DNA of 64,000 bases from Buchnera aphidicola (Brachycaudus cardui) (GTDB lineage: Bacteria > Pseudomonadota > Gammaproteobacteria > Enterobacterales > Enterobacteriaceae). Positions within the stretch are counted from its first letter, which is position 1; each line of letters starts with the position of its first letter. Positions 38,859 through 49,539 of the stretch are shown piece by piece. The notes beneath the pieces are model-generated. The model did no database searches. It was not told the origin of the DNA and saw only the letters and a program-made list of their open reading frames with translations. The stretch covers positions 253,363 through 317,362 of the forward strand of contig NZ_CP034879.1 in NCBI RefSeq assembly GCF_005081945.1, read 5' to 3'. Both the position numbers and the translations under genes were made by a program.

Positions 38859-39483
38859 ATGACATTAGTGACATTAATTATTTCATTAGTCTTATTAACT
38901 GGATGTAATAAATTTTTAAATATAAAAACATATACACAAAATAACTATTTTTTAAATAAATACATCATACAAAATAAAATTTATCATTGGAATAATCTTA
39001 TTAAGGCAGCCGCACATCAATATAATATTGATGAGAAATTAATTAAAGCTATTATTTATGCTGAATCTTCTGGTAATCCCTATGCTAAAAGTCATTCAAA
39101 TGCAATTGGATTGATGCAAATTAAACCTTCTTCTGCAGGAGCAGAAATCTATCGTATTAATGGTAAAAAAGGTCAACCTTCTGTTCAATCATTATATAAT
39201 CCAAAAATTAATATAAACATAGGAACTGCTTATATTAGTTTATTGCAAAAAAAAAACTATTGGGTATAAAAAATAAAGATGTAATGCAATGCGCAACAAT
39301 TGTTTCATATGTTAATGGAGATAATGCATTACTTAAGATATTTTCTAAAAATAAACAAGCATCAATAGATATGATTAATACTATGACTATGGAGTCTTTT
39401 TGTAGATATATAAAAAAAAACATCCGGCAAAGCAAGCGTATCTTTATTTAAAAAAAGTGATGATAGTGTATAATTTAATTTAA
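38859..39483 (+). pseudogene. emtA: membrane-bound lytic transglycosylase EmtA (MltE), frameshifted at two poly(A) tracts
   Basis: Endolytic murein transglycosylase, an outer-membrane lipoprotein. An AAGGAA Shine-Dalgarno precedes the ATG at 38859; a lipobox LLTGC puts the lipid Cys at residue 16; the SLT domain has catalytic Glu69 (IIYAESSGNP) and NAIGLMQIKPS. The frame stops at 39267-39269, but the family sequence continues in the -1 frame (LGIKNKDVMQCATIVSYVNGDNALL spans 39257-39331) after an A10 run at 39247-39256. That frame stops at 39449-39451. A second -1 change at the A9 run 39412-39420 restores HPAKQAYLYLKKV, matching the E. coli C terminus, to TAA at 39481-39483. One extra A in each run would give 208 aa (E. 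coli 203). It is either a young pseudogene or a gene rescued by RNA polymerase slippage. Confidence 0.88.
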
Positions 39484-39566
39484 TATCTTTATATTAATAT
39501 ATTTATTAAGAATAAATCTCTAATGTTAAAGAATTATCATAAAAATAATACAATTGAGATTTCAAC

Positions 39567-40349
39567 ATGGGATTATTAAAAGGTAAAAAAATTCTAATTA
39601 CTGGAGTATCAAGTACAAGATCTATTGCTTTCGGTATTGCAAAATCTATGTATCATCAAAAAGCAGAATTAGGATTTGTATGTCAAAATGAAAAAATAAG
39701 TAATAAAATAAAACATTTAGCAGCATCTATGAAGTCTAATATTATACTCTCATGTGATGTTTCAAATGATGAAAATATTAAAAAATTATTTTTAAACTTA
39801 ATGAAAATATGGAAAAAATTTGATGGGTTGGTGCATTCTATTGCATATTGTCCCAAAAATCATCTAAATGGAGATTTTATTAAAAATTCTACTAGAAAAG
39901 GTTTTAATATTTCTCATGAAATTAGTTCTTATAGTTTTTTAGCATTAATCAAAGAATGTAGAAAGATGTTAAATAGTTCTTCTTCTTTATTAACCTTATC
40001 TTATTTAGGTGCACAACGTGTAATACCAAATTATAATCTTATGGGTTTAGCTAAAGCTTCGTTAGAAGCTAATGTTCGTTATATGGCTTATGCATTAGGT
40101 AAAAATAATATTCGAGTTAATGCGATTTCATGTAATCCCATTAAAACCATATCGTCTTATCAAATGAAAAACTTTAATAAAATCAATAATTTTCATCACG
40201 ACTCTTCATTGATAAAAAAATCTGTTACTACTGAAAATATAGGGAATGTAGCATCTTTTTTATTATCAAACTTATCTACTGGTATTACTGGTTCAGTTAT
40301 TTATGTTGATAATGGTTGTAATATTAGTCAGATCAATAATATTTTATAA
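39567..40349 (+). CDS. fabI: enoyl-[acyl-carrier-protein] reductase (NADH)
   Basis: Last reduction step of fatty acid elongation. The 260 aa compare with 262 in E. coli. The catalytic Tyr and Lys lie in IPNYNLMGLAKASLEANVRYMA and LSYLGAQR supplies the other conserved Tyr. The usual SAGPI of the substrate loop reads SCNPI, and VDGGF reads VDNGC, both departures from a conserved pattern. It works with FabZ and AcpS in this window. It follows emtA, a position not shared with E. coli. Confidence 0.95.
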   Translation: MGLLKGKKILITGVSSTRSIAFGIAKSMYHQKAELGFVCQNEKISNKIKHLAASMKSNIILSCDVSNDENIKKLFLNLMKIWKKFDGLVHSIAYCPKNHLNGDFIKNSTRKGFNISHEISSYSFLALIKECRKMLNSSSSLLTLSYLGAQRVIPNYNLMGLAKASLEANVRYMAYALGKNNIRVNAISCNPIKTISSYQMKNFNKINNFHHDSSLIKKSVTTENIGNVASFLLSNLSTGITGSVIYVDNGCNISQINNIL

Positions 40350-40482
40350 TATTTTTTTATAAAAAAATAAGTTATGATGTAAAAAAATTATATATGTTAT
40401 TTCATAAATAAGTTATATATTTAAATTTATTTTAAATTTATAAGATTATTAATTTCTACTATGACAATTAGGTTGTATTATT

Positions 40483-42420
40483 ATGTTCCAAAATAATCCA
40501 TTACTTGCACAGTTAAAAAAAAATCTACATGCTAAGACACCACGAGTTGAAGGCATAGTAAAAAGCACTGAAAGAGGATTTGGATTTTTAGAAATTGATG
40601 CGCAAAAAAGTTATTTTATACCTCCTAAAAATATGAAAAAAGTTATGCATGGAGATAAAATAATTGCATTATTAAAAATAGAAAAAGATAGAGAGATTGT
40701 TGAACCCGAAAAATTAATTGAACCATTTTTAAATAGATTTGTAGGAAAAATAGAAAAAAAAGATGAAAAATTGTTTATAATACCTGATTATCCATTTTTA
40801 AAAGATCTTATAATATGTGCACCTAACAAAAATTGTAAAAATTTTTTTCAGAATGGAGATTGGGCTGTAGCTAATCTAATAAGACATAAACTGAATGGAG
40901 ATCATTTTTTTTATGCAGAGTTAATTGAAAAAGTTATAGAAAATAATCATCCATTAACTCCATGGTGGGTGACTTTAGCACGTCATCATCTTGATAAAAA
41001 TGAACCGGAAGTAGAAGAAAATGACCTTATTCTTAAAGAACATTATTCTAGAAAAGATTTAACAAATTTAGATTTTATTACTATTGATAATATCAATACT
41101 AAAGATATTGATGATGCTCTTTTTATTAATGAAAGATCTAATGGTGAACTTTCTTTGACGGTAGCTATTGCAGATCCAACTGCATATATAAAAGTTGGTA
41201 GTCAATTAGACTGTATAGCCTCTAAAAGAGGATTTACAAATTATTTACCAGGTTTTAACATTCCTATGTTGCCTAGAATTTTATCAGAAGATATATGTTC
41301 ATTAAATCCTAATGAACGTCGACCTGTATTAGCATGTCAGATTACTATTTTAAAAGATGGTAGCATCTCAAATAAAATTCATTTTTTTTTAGCATGGATA
41401 AAATCTAAATCAAAATTATCTTATGAAAATGTCTCAGATTGGCTGGAAAAATCCGGAATATGGATGCCAAAAAAACAGTCTATTACACAACAGATATTAC
41501 TTTTACATCGTTTATGTTTATTACGTATTAAATGGCGTGAAAAAAATGCAGTATTATTTAAAGATAGTTTAGAGTATCGATTTAATTTATCTGATAATGG
41601 AAAAGTTATAGATGTATTTATTGAAAAACGTCGTATTGCGCATAAAATGATTGAAGAAGCTATGATAATCGCTAATATGTCTGCAGCTAGTTTTTTATCT
41701 AATCACCTTGGTTTTGGTATATATAATATACATACTGGTTTTGATCTTATTAATGCTGAACATGCTGTTACATTTTTAAAACATTATAATTTAAACTTTA
41801 CTGTAGAAGAAATAACTACACTAAAAGGTTTTTGCAATCTTAGACGCGTATTAAATATATTATCAAATAATTATATTGATAGTCGTATTCGTCGTTTTCA
41901 ATCTTTTGGAGATTTTAGTATTGTACCAGGACCTCATTTCGCATTAGGTTTTTCAGAGTATGCTACTTGGACTTCTCCTATTAGAAAATATAGTGATATG
42001 ATTAATCATCGTTTATTAAAATGTATTATAAACAATGAAACACCAATTAAGCCTAGTGAAGATATCAAAATAAAGATAAGTGAACAAAGAAGACGTAATC
42101 GTATGTCTGAAAGAGATGTTTCAGATTGGTTATATACTATATTATTACAGAAAAAAAAATATAGAAATAAAAAATTTAAAGCAGAAATCATTGATATTTC
42201 TAGAAGTGGTATAAGAGCTCGATTAATTGAAAATGGTGCTAATGTTTTTATTCCTGGAGTATTATTACATCCAATAAGAGAACAATTAACATTTAATCAA
42301 GATATAGGAAAAGTGTTTATTAATGGAATTTTAAAATATCAAGTATCTGATTTAATTGAAGTTACTTTATCTGATATTCGATTAGAAACACGTAGTGTTA
42401 TCGCTAAAATTGAACACTAA
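40483..42420 (+). CDS. rnb: exoribonuclease II
   Basis: 3'-5' hydrolytic exoribonuclease that degrades mRNA. The 645 aa compare with 644 in E. coli. Two N-terminal cold-shock domains are followed by the RNB catalytic domain with DFITIDNINTKDIDDAL (the acidic residues) and a C-terminal S1 domain. It lies behind fabI as in E. coli. The gene is intact. Confidence 0.96.
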   Translation: MFQNNPLLAQLKKNLHAKTPRVEGIVKSTERGFGFLEIDAQKSYFIPPKNMKKVMHGDKIIALLKIEKDREIVEPEKLIEPFLNRFVGKIEKKDEKLFIIPDYPFLKDLIICAPNKNCKNFFQNGDWAVANLIRHKLNGDHFFYAELIEKVIENNHPLTPWWVTLARHHLDKNEPEVEENDLILKEHYSRKDLTNLDFITIDNINTKDIDDALFINERSNGELSLTVAIADPTAYIKVGSQLDCIASKRGFTNYLPGFNIPMLPRILSEDICSLNPNERRPVLACQITILKDGSISNKIHFFLAWIKSKSKLSYENVSDWLEKSGIWMPKKQSITQQILLLHRLCLLRIKWREKNAVLFKDSLEYRFNLSDNGKVIDVFIEKRRIAHKMIEEAMIIANMSAASFLSNHLGFGIYNIHTGFDLINAEHAVTFLKHYNLNFTVEEITTLKGFCNLRRVLNILSNNYIDSRIRRFQSFGDFSIVPGPHFALGFSEYATWTSPIRKYSDMINHRLLKCIINNETPIKPSEDIKIKISEQRRRNRMSERDVSDWLYTILLQKKKYRNKKFKAEIIDISRSGIRARLIENGANVFIPGVLLHPIREQLTFNQDIGKVFINGILKYQVSDLIEVTLSDIRLETRSVIAKIEH

Positions 42421-42545
42421 ATATCAATGAAAATAAAAAACAAAAATATTTTATATATTAGCTTGATAAAAAAATATAGTATTCTAAACAAGGTAAAAGA
42501 TTTTAAATAGCGTTATTAAAATTCAATATAAATTAGGAGCATCAT

Positions 42546-43190
42546 ATGAATATTTCAATTTTTGATTTATCTATATATATAAAATTTTTTGTAGGTTTAT
42601 GTGCTTTAGTTAATCCAATTGGTATGATTCCTATTTTTACAACTATGACAAATCATCAGTCAATGATAGAAAGACAAAAAACTAATTTAATGGCTAATTT
42701 TTCAGCCTCTTTAATTTTAATAATATCATTATTTTTTGGTAGTAATATTTTAAATATTTTTGGTATTTCTATTAATTCTTTTCGTATTGCTGGTGGAATA
42801 CTAATTATTAGCATAGCTTTTTCTATGATTACCGGTGAATTTATAAAAAACATCAAAAAAGATAAAGATCAAAAGAAAGAAAAAATAGATAATATTAGTG
42901 TCGTGCCTTTAGCAATGCCTTTAATTGCCGGACCTGGAGCCATTAGTTCAACTATAGTTTGGAGTACTTATCATTCTACTTGGATAAATTTTTTTGGATG
43001 TAGCTTAGTAATAATTTTATTTTCATTTATATGTTGGTTATGTTTTCAAGCTGCTCCATATTTTGTACAAATTTTAGGACAAACAGGTATCAATATTATT
43101 ACCCGTATTATGGGTTTATTACTAATGTCTCTTGGAATAGAATTTATTGGAGCTGGTATCAGTGCTATTTTCCCTGGATTTTTAAACTAA
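42546..43190 (+). CDS. ychE: MarC/YchE family inner membrane protein
   Basis: Six-helix membrane protein of the MarC family (UPF0056), function unknown. The 214 aa match E. coli YchE. Conserved family blocks: FVGLCALVNPIGMIPIF at the N terminus, FRIAGGILI, and VPLAMPLIAGPGAISS. TTAGGAG lies 6 nt before the ATG, a good Shine-Dalgarno. The hydrophilic loop at about residues 99-115 is lysine-rich. Confidence 0.9.
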   Translation: MNISIFDLSIYIKFFVGLCALVNPIGMIPIFTTMTNHQSMIERQKTNLMANFSASLILIISLFFGSNILNIFGISINSFRIAGGILIISIAFSMITGEFIKNIKKDKDQKKEKIDNISVVPLAMPLIAGPGAISSTIVWSTYHSTWINFFGCSLVIILFSFICWLCFQAAPYFVQILGQTGINIITRIMGLLLMSLGIEFIGAGISAIFPGFLN

Positions 43191-43235
43191 TTATTTTAGT
43201 TAATGTTATATATAACTATTTATTGGATAGTATTT

Positions 43236-43874
43236 TTGAAAAATAAGATTATTTTTTTTCGAGATTTAGGATTAGAACAGTGGTCAAAAACCGTTAATAA
43301 AATGAATAATTTTATATTATCACGTAGTTTTTATACATTTGATGAAATTTGGTTTGTTGAGCATTATGCGATTTTCACTCAAGGACAAAATCATCAAAAA
43401 GATAATATAGATTTTATTCATAATATTCCAATAGTAAATGCTGATAGAGGTGGTCAAATTACATATCATGGCCCTGGACAACAAGTAGTATATTTTTTAA
43501 TTGATTTAAAATATCGTAAAATTAATATTCGTCAATTAATAGATATAATGCAAACTATAGTAATAGAAACTTTACATCATTTTTCTATTAGAGCAAATAT
43601 TGAAAAAAAAAAACCAGGTGTATATATAAATAAAAAAAAAATATGTTCTTTAGGATTACGAATTAAAAAAGGATCTTCTTTACACGGTTTAGCACTTAAT
43701 GTCAATATGGATTTAACACCATTTACTTACATTAATCCTTGTGGAGATATCAATATAAAAATGACACAAATAAAAGATTTTAATTCAAAAATTACATTAG
43801 AAGATACACGTACTATTTTAATTAAAAAATTATCTAAATTTTTAGACGTAATCATGATAAAAAAGAAACAATAA
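43236..43874 (+). CDS. lipB: octanoyltransferase LipB
   Basis: Transfers octanoate from ACP to lipoyl domains. I prefer the TTG at 43236 (212 aa; E. coli 213), because the distance to the conserved DLGLEQW block then matches and GGATAG lies 5 nt upstream. The ATG at 43203 adds 11 hydrophobic residues and has no Shine-Dalgarno. The active-site Lys (NKKKICSLGLRI) and Cys (INPCG) are present, with GGQITYHGPGQ. Two long A runs (43603-43613 and 43632-43641) lie within the frame. lipA follows. Confidence 0.93.
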   Translation: MKNKIIFFRDLGLEQWSKTVNKMNNFILSRSFYTFDEIWFVEHYAIFTQGQNHQKDNIDFIHNIPIVNADRGGQITYHGPGQQVVYFLIDLKYRKINIRQLIDIMQTIVIETLHHFSIRANIEKKKPGVYINKKKICSLGLRIKKGSSLHGLALNVNMDLTPFTYINPCGDINIKMTQIKDFNSKITLEDTRTILIKKLSKFLDVIMIKKKQ

Positions 43875-44006
43875 GCAAGAATTAAACGTATACTTATAAT
43901 CAAAGTATAAATGTTATATGAAATATTAAATTTTAATTAAATCACTATTTTTTAATTTAATATATAGTATATATTTTAATATTTGTAAATGAGATAATAG
44001 ATATTC

Positions 44007-44930
44007 ATGAATAAACCTAAAGATGTTTTACTGGGAATAAAAAAACTAAAGATAATTCCCACTAAAAAAATACAAAAACCTGATTGGATAAAAATCAAAA
44101 TCCCTATCAATACATCTCGTATCAATCAAATAAAAAATGCTCTACGAAAAAACAGTTTACATTCTGTTTGTGAAGAAGCACATTGTCCTAATTTATCAGA
44201 ATGTTTTAATAATGGAACTGCTACATTTATGATTCTTGGATCAATATGTACACGTAATTGTCCTTTTTGTGCAGTATTTCATGGCAAACCTCATCCTGTA
44301 AATATAGAAGAACCTGAAAAATTATCTAATGCAATTTTTGATATGAAAATTAACTATGTAGTCATTACATCAGTAGTACGTGATGATTTGTATGATGGAG
44401 GTGCTCAGCATTTTGTTAATTGTATTAAATCTATTCGAAATAAAAACAAAGTCAAAGTTGAAATATTAGTGCCTGATTTTCGAGGAAAAATAGAATTAGT
44501 CTTAACAATTTTTGAGGCTGGACTACCTGATGTTTTTAATCATAATATCGAAAATATTCCTAGAATGTATAAAAAAATTAGACCTGGAGCTAATTATAAA
44601 AGATCATTATCTTTATTAGAATCATTTAAAAAGAAATATGTTCATATTCCAACAAAATCAGGTCTAATGTTAGGACTTGGTGAAAAAAATTCAGAAATTA
44701 TTCAAGTAATGAAAGATTTATATTCTAGTGGTGTCACATTACTTACAGTAGGACAATATCTTCAACCTAGTATTCATCATCTTCCAGTACAACGTTATAT
44801 ACCACCTTGGGAGTTTGATGAAATCAAAGAAGAAGCTTTATCTATTGGATTTACTAATGCTTTTTGCGGTCCTTTTGTACGCTCATCATATCATGCAAGT
44901 CTTCAATCCCATTTACCTATTAAGAAATAA
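44007..44930 (+). CDS. lipA: lipoyl synthase
   Basis: Radical SAM enzyme that inserts two sulfurs into octanoyl chains. The 307 aa compare with 321 in E. coli. The auxiliary cluster motif [12 protein letters not shown] (about residue 52), the radical [11 protein letters not shown] (about 82) and the terminal RSSYHA are intact. With LipB this makes endogenous lipoate for the 2-oxo-acid dehydrogenases. Confidence 0.96.
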   Translation: MNKPKDVLLGIKKLKIIPTKKIQKPDWIKIKIPINTSRINQIKNALRKNSLHSVCEEAHCPNLSECFNNGTATFMILGSICTRNCPFCAVFHGKPHPVNIEEPEKLSNAIFDMKINYVVITSVVRDDLYDGGAQHFVNCIKSIRNKNKVKVEILVPDFRGKIELVLTIFEAGLPDVFNHNIENIPRMYKKIRPGANYKRSLSLLESFKKKYVHIPTKSGLMLGLGEKNSEIIQVMKDLYSSGVTLLTVGQYLQPSIHHLPVQRYIPPWEFDEIKEEALSIGFTNAFCGPFVRSSYHASLQSHLPIKK

Positions 44931-45070
44931 TGTTATTAGATAATAATTAAAAGATTAATTTTTTAGAAATATTTTATATACCATGCAATGAGCATATTTT
45001 ACATCAAAAAAATGTATAGAAAAACAATATTTTTTATTGATGTATGTTATTTTATACTAGAGGTTACATA

Positions 45071-45781
45071 GTGTTAAATCCTAATTTGTTTAATATACCA
45101 AAAATTATTATTGCATTAGATTTTTATAATAAAAAATCAGCTATGAAATTAGTAAATCTTCTTAATCCATCTATTTATTACTTAAAAATTGGAAAAGAGA
45201 TGTTTACAATTTTAGGATATAAATTTATAAAAGAATTACATCAACTGGGATTTAACATATTTCTTGATTTAAAATTTCATGATATCCCTAATACTGTATT
45301 TAATGCCACAAAAGCAGCTGCAGATTTAGGAATATGGATGTTAAGTGTACATGCTGCAGGTGGTAAAAAAATGTTAATTTCTGCAAAAAAAGCTTTAAAA
45401 TCTTTTAAAAAAGCACCTTTATTAATAGCTATTACTGCTTTAACTAGTTTAAAAGAAGAAGAATTAAAAGAAGTAGGAATTCAAATTTCATTAACAGAAT
45501 ATATTTTAACTTTATCAAAATTATCTTATTCTTGTGGTTTAGATGGAGTTGTATGTCCGGGAAAAGAAGCAAAAAAAATAAAGTGTTTATTTGGAAGTAA
45601 ATATAAAATTATTACACCAGGAATTCGAGTTTCTGAAGATTTGCTATATGATCAAAATAATATTATTACTCCTAAAAAAGCAAAAGAATCTAAAATAGAT
45701 TATATAGTAATAGGACGTTCGATTACAATGTCAAAAAATCCCATTAAGAAATTAGAATTAATAATAAAATCCATGCAATAA
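45071..45781 (+). CDS. pyrF: orotidine 5'-phosphate decarboxylase
   Basis: Decarboxylates OMP to UMP. I place the start at GTG 45071 (236 aa) because TAGAGG at 45058-45063 lies 7 nt before it; the frame opens at 45044 but that segment is unmatched. The catalytic Lys/Asp tetrad lies in [11 protein letters not shown], and [15 protein letters not shown] and VIGRSIT form the phosphate-binding end. pyrH at 5.3 kb acts on its product. Confidence 0.94.
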   Translation: MLNPNLFNIPKIIIALDFYNKKSAMKLVNLLNPSIYYLKIGKEMFTILGYKFIKELHQLGFNIFLDLKFHDIPNTVFNATKAAADLGIWMLSVHAAGGKKMLISAKKALKSFKKAPLLIAITALTSLKEEELKEVGIQISLTEYILTLSKLSYSCGLDGVVCPGKEAKKIKCLFGSKYKIITPGIRVSEDLLYDQNNIITPKKAKESKIDYIVIGRSITMSKNPIKKLELIIKSMQ

Positions 45782-45825
45782 AAAATATCTATATTAATAT
45801 ATTTGATTTTAAATTAGGAGATTTT

Positions 45826-46416
45826 ATGCAATTAATAGAAACAGAAAAAGCAGTGTTACCAACACCCTGGGGAAATTTTTTTATTTTTGGTTTTGAAGAA
45901 AAGAAGAATGGGAAAAATCATATTGCACTAGTATATGGTGATATAAAACACAGCGCTCCTATTCTTTCTCGCGTACATTCAGAATGTCTTACAGGAGATG
46001 CTCTATTTAGTTTAAGATGTGATTGTGGAAATCAATTAGAAATGGCATTAGCAAGAATTTCTCAAGAAGGCAACGGTGTATTAATTTACCACCGTCAAGA
46101 AGGAAGAAATATTGGTCTTCTTAATAAGATAAAAGCTTATGCTTTACAGGATAAAGGATTAGACACTGTAGAAGCTAATCAAAAACTTGGTTTTTCTGCA
46201 GATGAAAGAGATTTTTCATTATGTGCTGATATATTTAACATTTTAAATGTTAAAAAAATTCGTTTATTAACAAATAATCCATTTAAGGTGGAAATGCTTA
46301 GTAATGCTGGAATAAATGTTGTAGAAAGAGTCCCTATTATCGCGAAAAGAAATACTCAAAATGCTTATTATTTAAAAACAAAAGCTGACAAAATGGGTCA
46401 TTTGTTACCTAAATAA
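45826..46416 (+). CDS. ribA: GTP cyclohydrolase II
   Basis: First step of riboflavin synthesis from GTP. The 196 aa equal the E. coli length. The zinc cysteines lie in [17 protein letters not shown], and [22 protein letters not shown] and LLTNNP are conserved. A TTAGGAG Shine-Dalgarno precedes the ATG. Riboflavin is one of the vitamins attributed to Buchnera provisioning. pyrF and ribA are neighbours also in E. coli's ribA-yciM-pyrF area, where they are separated by genes missing here. Confidence 0.96.
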   Translation: MQLIETEKAVLPTPWGNFFIFGFEEKKNGKNHIALVYGDIKHSAPILSRVHSECLTGDALFSLRCDCGNQLEMALARISQEGNGVLIYHRQEGRNIGLLNKIKAYALQDKGLDTVEANQKLGFSADERDFSLCADIFNILNVKKIRLLTNNPFKVEMLSNAGINVVERVPIIAKRNTQNAYYLKTKADKMGHLLPK

Positions 46417-46761
46417 AAAATTTTTATCACAAATAAAAACAGTACTTTACTATGATAAATAGTAGGGGTTTTTTAATGAACCCCTGAATAAATATAACAT
46501 GATTAAAATTGTATTGTGTAAAATAGTTTTTTTTTATTAAATATATATTTTTGTACTCTACATTATTTTTTTGTATGATTTAACTACTTATAATATATTT
46601 ATTTTTATAAAGTATATATTTTGAAAATTTAAAAAATAATATATTATATATTTACTATAATTTAATTTTTTACATTATTAGTATCAGTAAGTCTTATATA
46701 ATATATAAAATATGATTAATATTTTATAATTATGATAAAACAGAATCAGTAATAGTTATCA
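46417..46761. other. convergent ribA/cls intergenic region
   Basis: 345 bp. Only the hairpin at 46464-46485 stands out. The rest is low-complexity AT DNA with no frame or motif that I can recognise. Confidence 0.5.
46464..46485. terminator. hairpin downstream of ribA
   Basis: Perfect 7-bp stem AGGGGTT (46464-46470) / AACCCCT (46479-46485) with an 8-nt T-rich loop, 47 bp behind the ribA stop and between convergent genes. A U-run is missing after the stem, so it may act weakly, or in both directions. Confidence 0.6.
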
Positions 46762-48222
46762 CTATAAAAGTGGGCTTAAAAAATAAAATATTTTTTCAAG
46801 AATACGTGTCCAATACGAGCGCATAGACCACTTTTTCTTATCTAATAATTGAGAGTCTAAAATATATTGATTTTGTATACAAGATAAATTTCGACCAAAA
46901 TTACTGTCATCAATGACTAAAGTAATTTCAAAATTTAACCAAAGACTTCTCATATCTAAATTTGCAGTTCCAATTAAACTTAACTGTTGATCTACTAAAA
47001 TACTTTTACTATGTAGTAAACCTTTTTTAAATTGGTAAATTTTAACACCGGCTTCTAATAATTCACTAAAAAAAACTCGACTCGCCCACTTGACTAAAAT
47101 AGAATCGTGACATAAAGGTATAATAATACTAACTTTAACTCCTCTTTGAGCAGCAGTGCAAATAGCATATAATAAATCTTCACTAGGTACTAAGTAAGGT
47201 GTAGTCATAATTAATTCATTTCTAGCGGAATAAATTGCAGTTAGTAATGCTTGATGAATCATATTTTCTGGAAAACCAGGTCCAGATGCAATAACTTGAA
47301 TACTAGAATCTTTATTATATTTATTTTCTAAAATTTTTTTATGTGGTAATTGAGGTAAAATTTTATGACCAGTCTCAATTTCCCAATCACATGAATAAAT
47401 TATTCCAATTGTTGCAGCTATTGGTCCTTCTATTCGTGTCATTAAATCAATCCATTGGCCAATTCCAGAAGATTTTTTAAATAAATATGGATCTACAAGA
47501 TTCATACTACCAGAATATGCAATATAATTATCAATTAGTACAATTTTTCTATGCTGTCTAACATCTAATCGTCTTAAAAAAATTCGGAATACACTTACTT
47601 TAAGCGCTTCTACAACTTGAATTCCAGATTTTCTCATAATTTCAACCCAAGGACTTCTAAAAAATTCTATACTTCCTGCAGAATCAAGCATTAATCTACA
47701 ATGTATTCCGCGTTTTGCAGATGAAATAAGAGCCATTGCTACATCATCTGCTATTCCACCTGGTTTCCAAATATAAAAAACCATTTCAATATTTTTACGC
47801 GCCAAATAAATATCACGTATTAAAATTTGCATAATTTTTTTGGTATTAGTTAATAGTTTTAAGTTATTAGTTTTTACTCCAGGTATACCTTGTCTATGTT
47901 TACATAATTGGAATAAAGATGTCGCTACTTCACTATTTTTTATTTGAAAAATATATTTACAAGACTTTAGTTCATTAAGCCATATATTAGATATAGACCA
48001 AATTCTATTTGCAATTTTTTTTTGTCTTTTTCCTAAGTATAATTCACCGAAAAAAAACCAAATAAAAATACCAATAAATGGAATAATATAAATTATTAAA
48101 AGCCAAGACATAGAAGAAGCTATACTACGACGTTTGATTAAAATTCGAAAAGTAATATTAGCAATTAGCAACCAGTATATTAAAAACACTAGACATTTTA
48201 ATGAATTATAGAAAATATTCAT
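46762..48222 (-). CDS. clsA: cardiolipin synthase A
   Basis: Membrane enzyme condensing phosphatidylglycerol to cardiolipin. The 486 aa equal the E. coli length. Two N-terminal membrane segments (about 8-30 and 38-58) are followed by two phospholipase-D HKD motifs: HRKIVLIDN (about residue 219) and HSKSILVDQ (about 398). The C-terminal FYFLSPLL matches E. coli. It is the last gene of the minus-strand trp-yci block. Confidence 0.95.
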   Translation of the reverse strand: MNIFYNSLKCLVFLIYWLLIANITFRILIKRRSIASSMSWLLIIYIIPFIGIFIWFFFGELYLGKRQKKIANRIWSISNIWLNELKSCKYIFQIKNSEVATSLFQLCKHRQGIPGVKTNNLKLLTNTKKIMQILIRDIYLARKNIEMVFYIWKPGGIADDVAMALISSAKRGIHCRLMLDSAGSIEFFRSPWVEIMRKSGIQVVEALKVSVFRIFLRRLDVRQHRKIVLIDNYIAYSGSMNLVDPYLFKKSSGIGQWIDLMTRIEGPIAATIGIIYSCDWEIETGHKILPQLPHKKILENKYNKDSSIQVIASGPGFPENMIHQALLTAIYSARNELIMTTPYLVPSEDLLYAICTAAQRGVKVSIIIPLCHDSILVKWASRVFFSELLEAGVKIYQFKKGLLHSKSILVDQQLSLIGTANLDMRSLWLNFEITLVIDDSNFGRNLSCIQNQYILDSQLLDKKKWSMRSYWTRILEKIFYFLSPLL

Positions 48223-48529
48223 CCATTGAAGCTCTTATTTGTTATTTTTTTTAAAAAATATTTAAATATTCAATTGAATATTTTTTTGATTTTTAAAAAA
48301 ATTTATTATATTTCTAAAATGTAATATGTAGAATATTTAAGATAATAGAATACTTAAATAAGTAATATAAATTTATTTCTTTATATTTCTTTATATGTTA
48401 ATTTTTATTATTAATAATTAATCTAAAAAAATATACTTTTATTATTTTAATAAAACTATTAGTTTTTTAAACAAATATTTTTATTTGTATTAAAATGTTA
48501 AGAAATAAATATTTTTATTTTTTATTTTT
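48223..48529. other. clsA/yciA intergenic region
   Basis: 307 bp between clsA and yciA, both on the minus strand. I see no gene. A perfect 20-bp AT palindrome centred on CAATTG lies at 48264-48283, which may be chance. In E. coli kch and other genes lie in this neighbourhood, so the gap may be an eroded gene, but no remnant is readable. Confidence 0.4.
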
Positions 48530-48937
48530 TTAAATAATACTCATAGGTAATAATTCACGAGGCTTTCCTATTTTATCAATGGCTACATAAATAAATTCTG
48601 CTGCTGCAGCACAGTAATATTGACCTAAGGGTTTAGAATGAATTTTTTTAATCCATATTTCTACATTAATTTTTATAGAACTTTTTCCGACTTTTATACA
48701 ATTAGCATAACAAGTTACAATATCTCCTACTGATACAGATTTTAAAAAATTTATTCCTTCTACTCGTACAGTCACTACTTTTCCACATGCAATTTCTTTT
48801 GCTAATATTGCTCCTCCCATATCCATTTGAGACATAATCCAACCACCAAATATATCACCATTAGCATTAGTATTATCAGGCATTGCAAGAGTTTTTAATA
48901 CTATTGTTCCTTTTGGTAACTTATATTTTTCTGACAT
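48530..48937 (-). CDS. yciA: acyl-CoA thioesterase YciA
   Basis: Hot-dog-fold thioesterase that hydrolyses acyl-CoA. The inner ATG at 48937 (135 aa; E. coli 132) aligns with the family start; a GTG at 48952 would add five residues. TLAMPDNTNANGDIFGGWIMSQMDMGGAILA and RVEGINFLKSV span the active-site helix region. It continues the yciC-yciB-yciA order of E. coli. Confidence 0.93.
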   Translation of the reverse strand: MSEKYKLPKGTIVLKTLAMPDNTNANGDIFGGWIMSQMDMGGAILAKEIACGKVVTVRVEGINFLKSVSVGDIVTCYANCIKVGKSSIKINVEIWIKKIHSKPLGQYYCAAAAEFIYVAIDKIGKPRELLPMSII

Positions 48938-48977
48938 TATTAAAATATTCACTCTATTATGTTTATATTATAAAAAA

Positions 48978-49511
48978 TTATTTTTCTTTTGAAGTTTTGC
49001 AATTGATATAAATACCTGTTATTAAAATTAAAAAAAAGGTTAAACTCGTAAATCCGAATACTTTAAAATTTACCCAAGTTTTTTCTGAACACCAAAATGC
49101 AATATAAATATTTAAAAGACTACAAAATAAAAAAAATAAAGACCAAAAAAAGTTAATTTTATGCCAATAAACATTCGAAATATTTATATCTTTTTCTAAA
49201 AACCTTTGTATTATTGGTTTTTTTGTTAAAAATTGACTAGATAATAATATTACAGAAAAAATTATATAAATGATTGTTATTTTCCATTTAATAAATTGAC
49301 TGTTATGAAAAAATATCGTAAGAGAGCCTAAAAAAGCAATAACGAAAAAACTAAATAAATTAATTTTATCTATTTCATGATAAAGAAACCAATGCAGAAT
49401 ACATATTAAACCTGATATTATAATTAAAGCACCAGAAGCTATAAAAATATCGTAAAACTGATAAAATATAAAGAATATAAACATTGGTAAAATATTTAAT
49501 ATTTGTTTCAT
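48978..49511 (-). CDS. yciB: inner membrane septation protein YciB (IspZ family)
   Basis: Small membrane protein with about five hydrophobic segments, linked to envelope integrity and septation in related bacteria. The 177 aa compare with 179 in E. coli. Conserved blocks: FIFFIFYQFYDIFIASGALII at the N terminus (readable over residues 11-31) and a C-terminal TWVNFKVFGFTSLTF. Between yciC and yciA. Confidence 0.9.
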   Translation of the reverse strand: MKQILNILPMFIFFIFYQFYDIFIASGALIIISGLICILHWFLYHEIDKINLFSFFVIAFLGSLTIFFHNSQFIKWKITIIYIIFSVILLSSQFLTKKPIIQRFLEKDINISNVYWHKINFFWSLFFLFCSLLNIYIAFWCSEKTWVNFKVFGFTSLTFFLILITGIYINCKTSKEK

Positions 49512-49539
49512 AATATAAATCCAAACAAACTTGTAATTT

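Noticed and set aside
48264..48283. 20-bp perfect AT palindrome upstream of clsA as an operator
   Set aside because: Composition makes AT palindromes frequent here, and there is no paired site or known regulator to support it.
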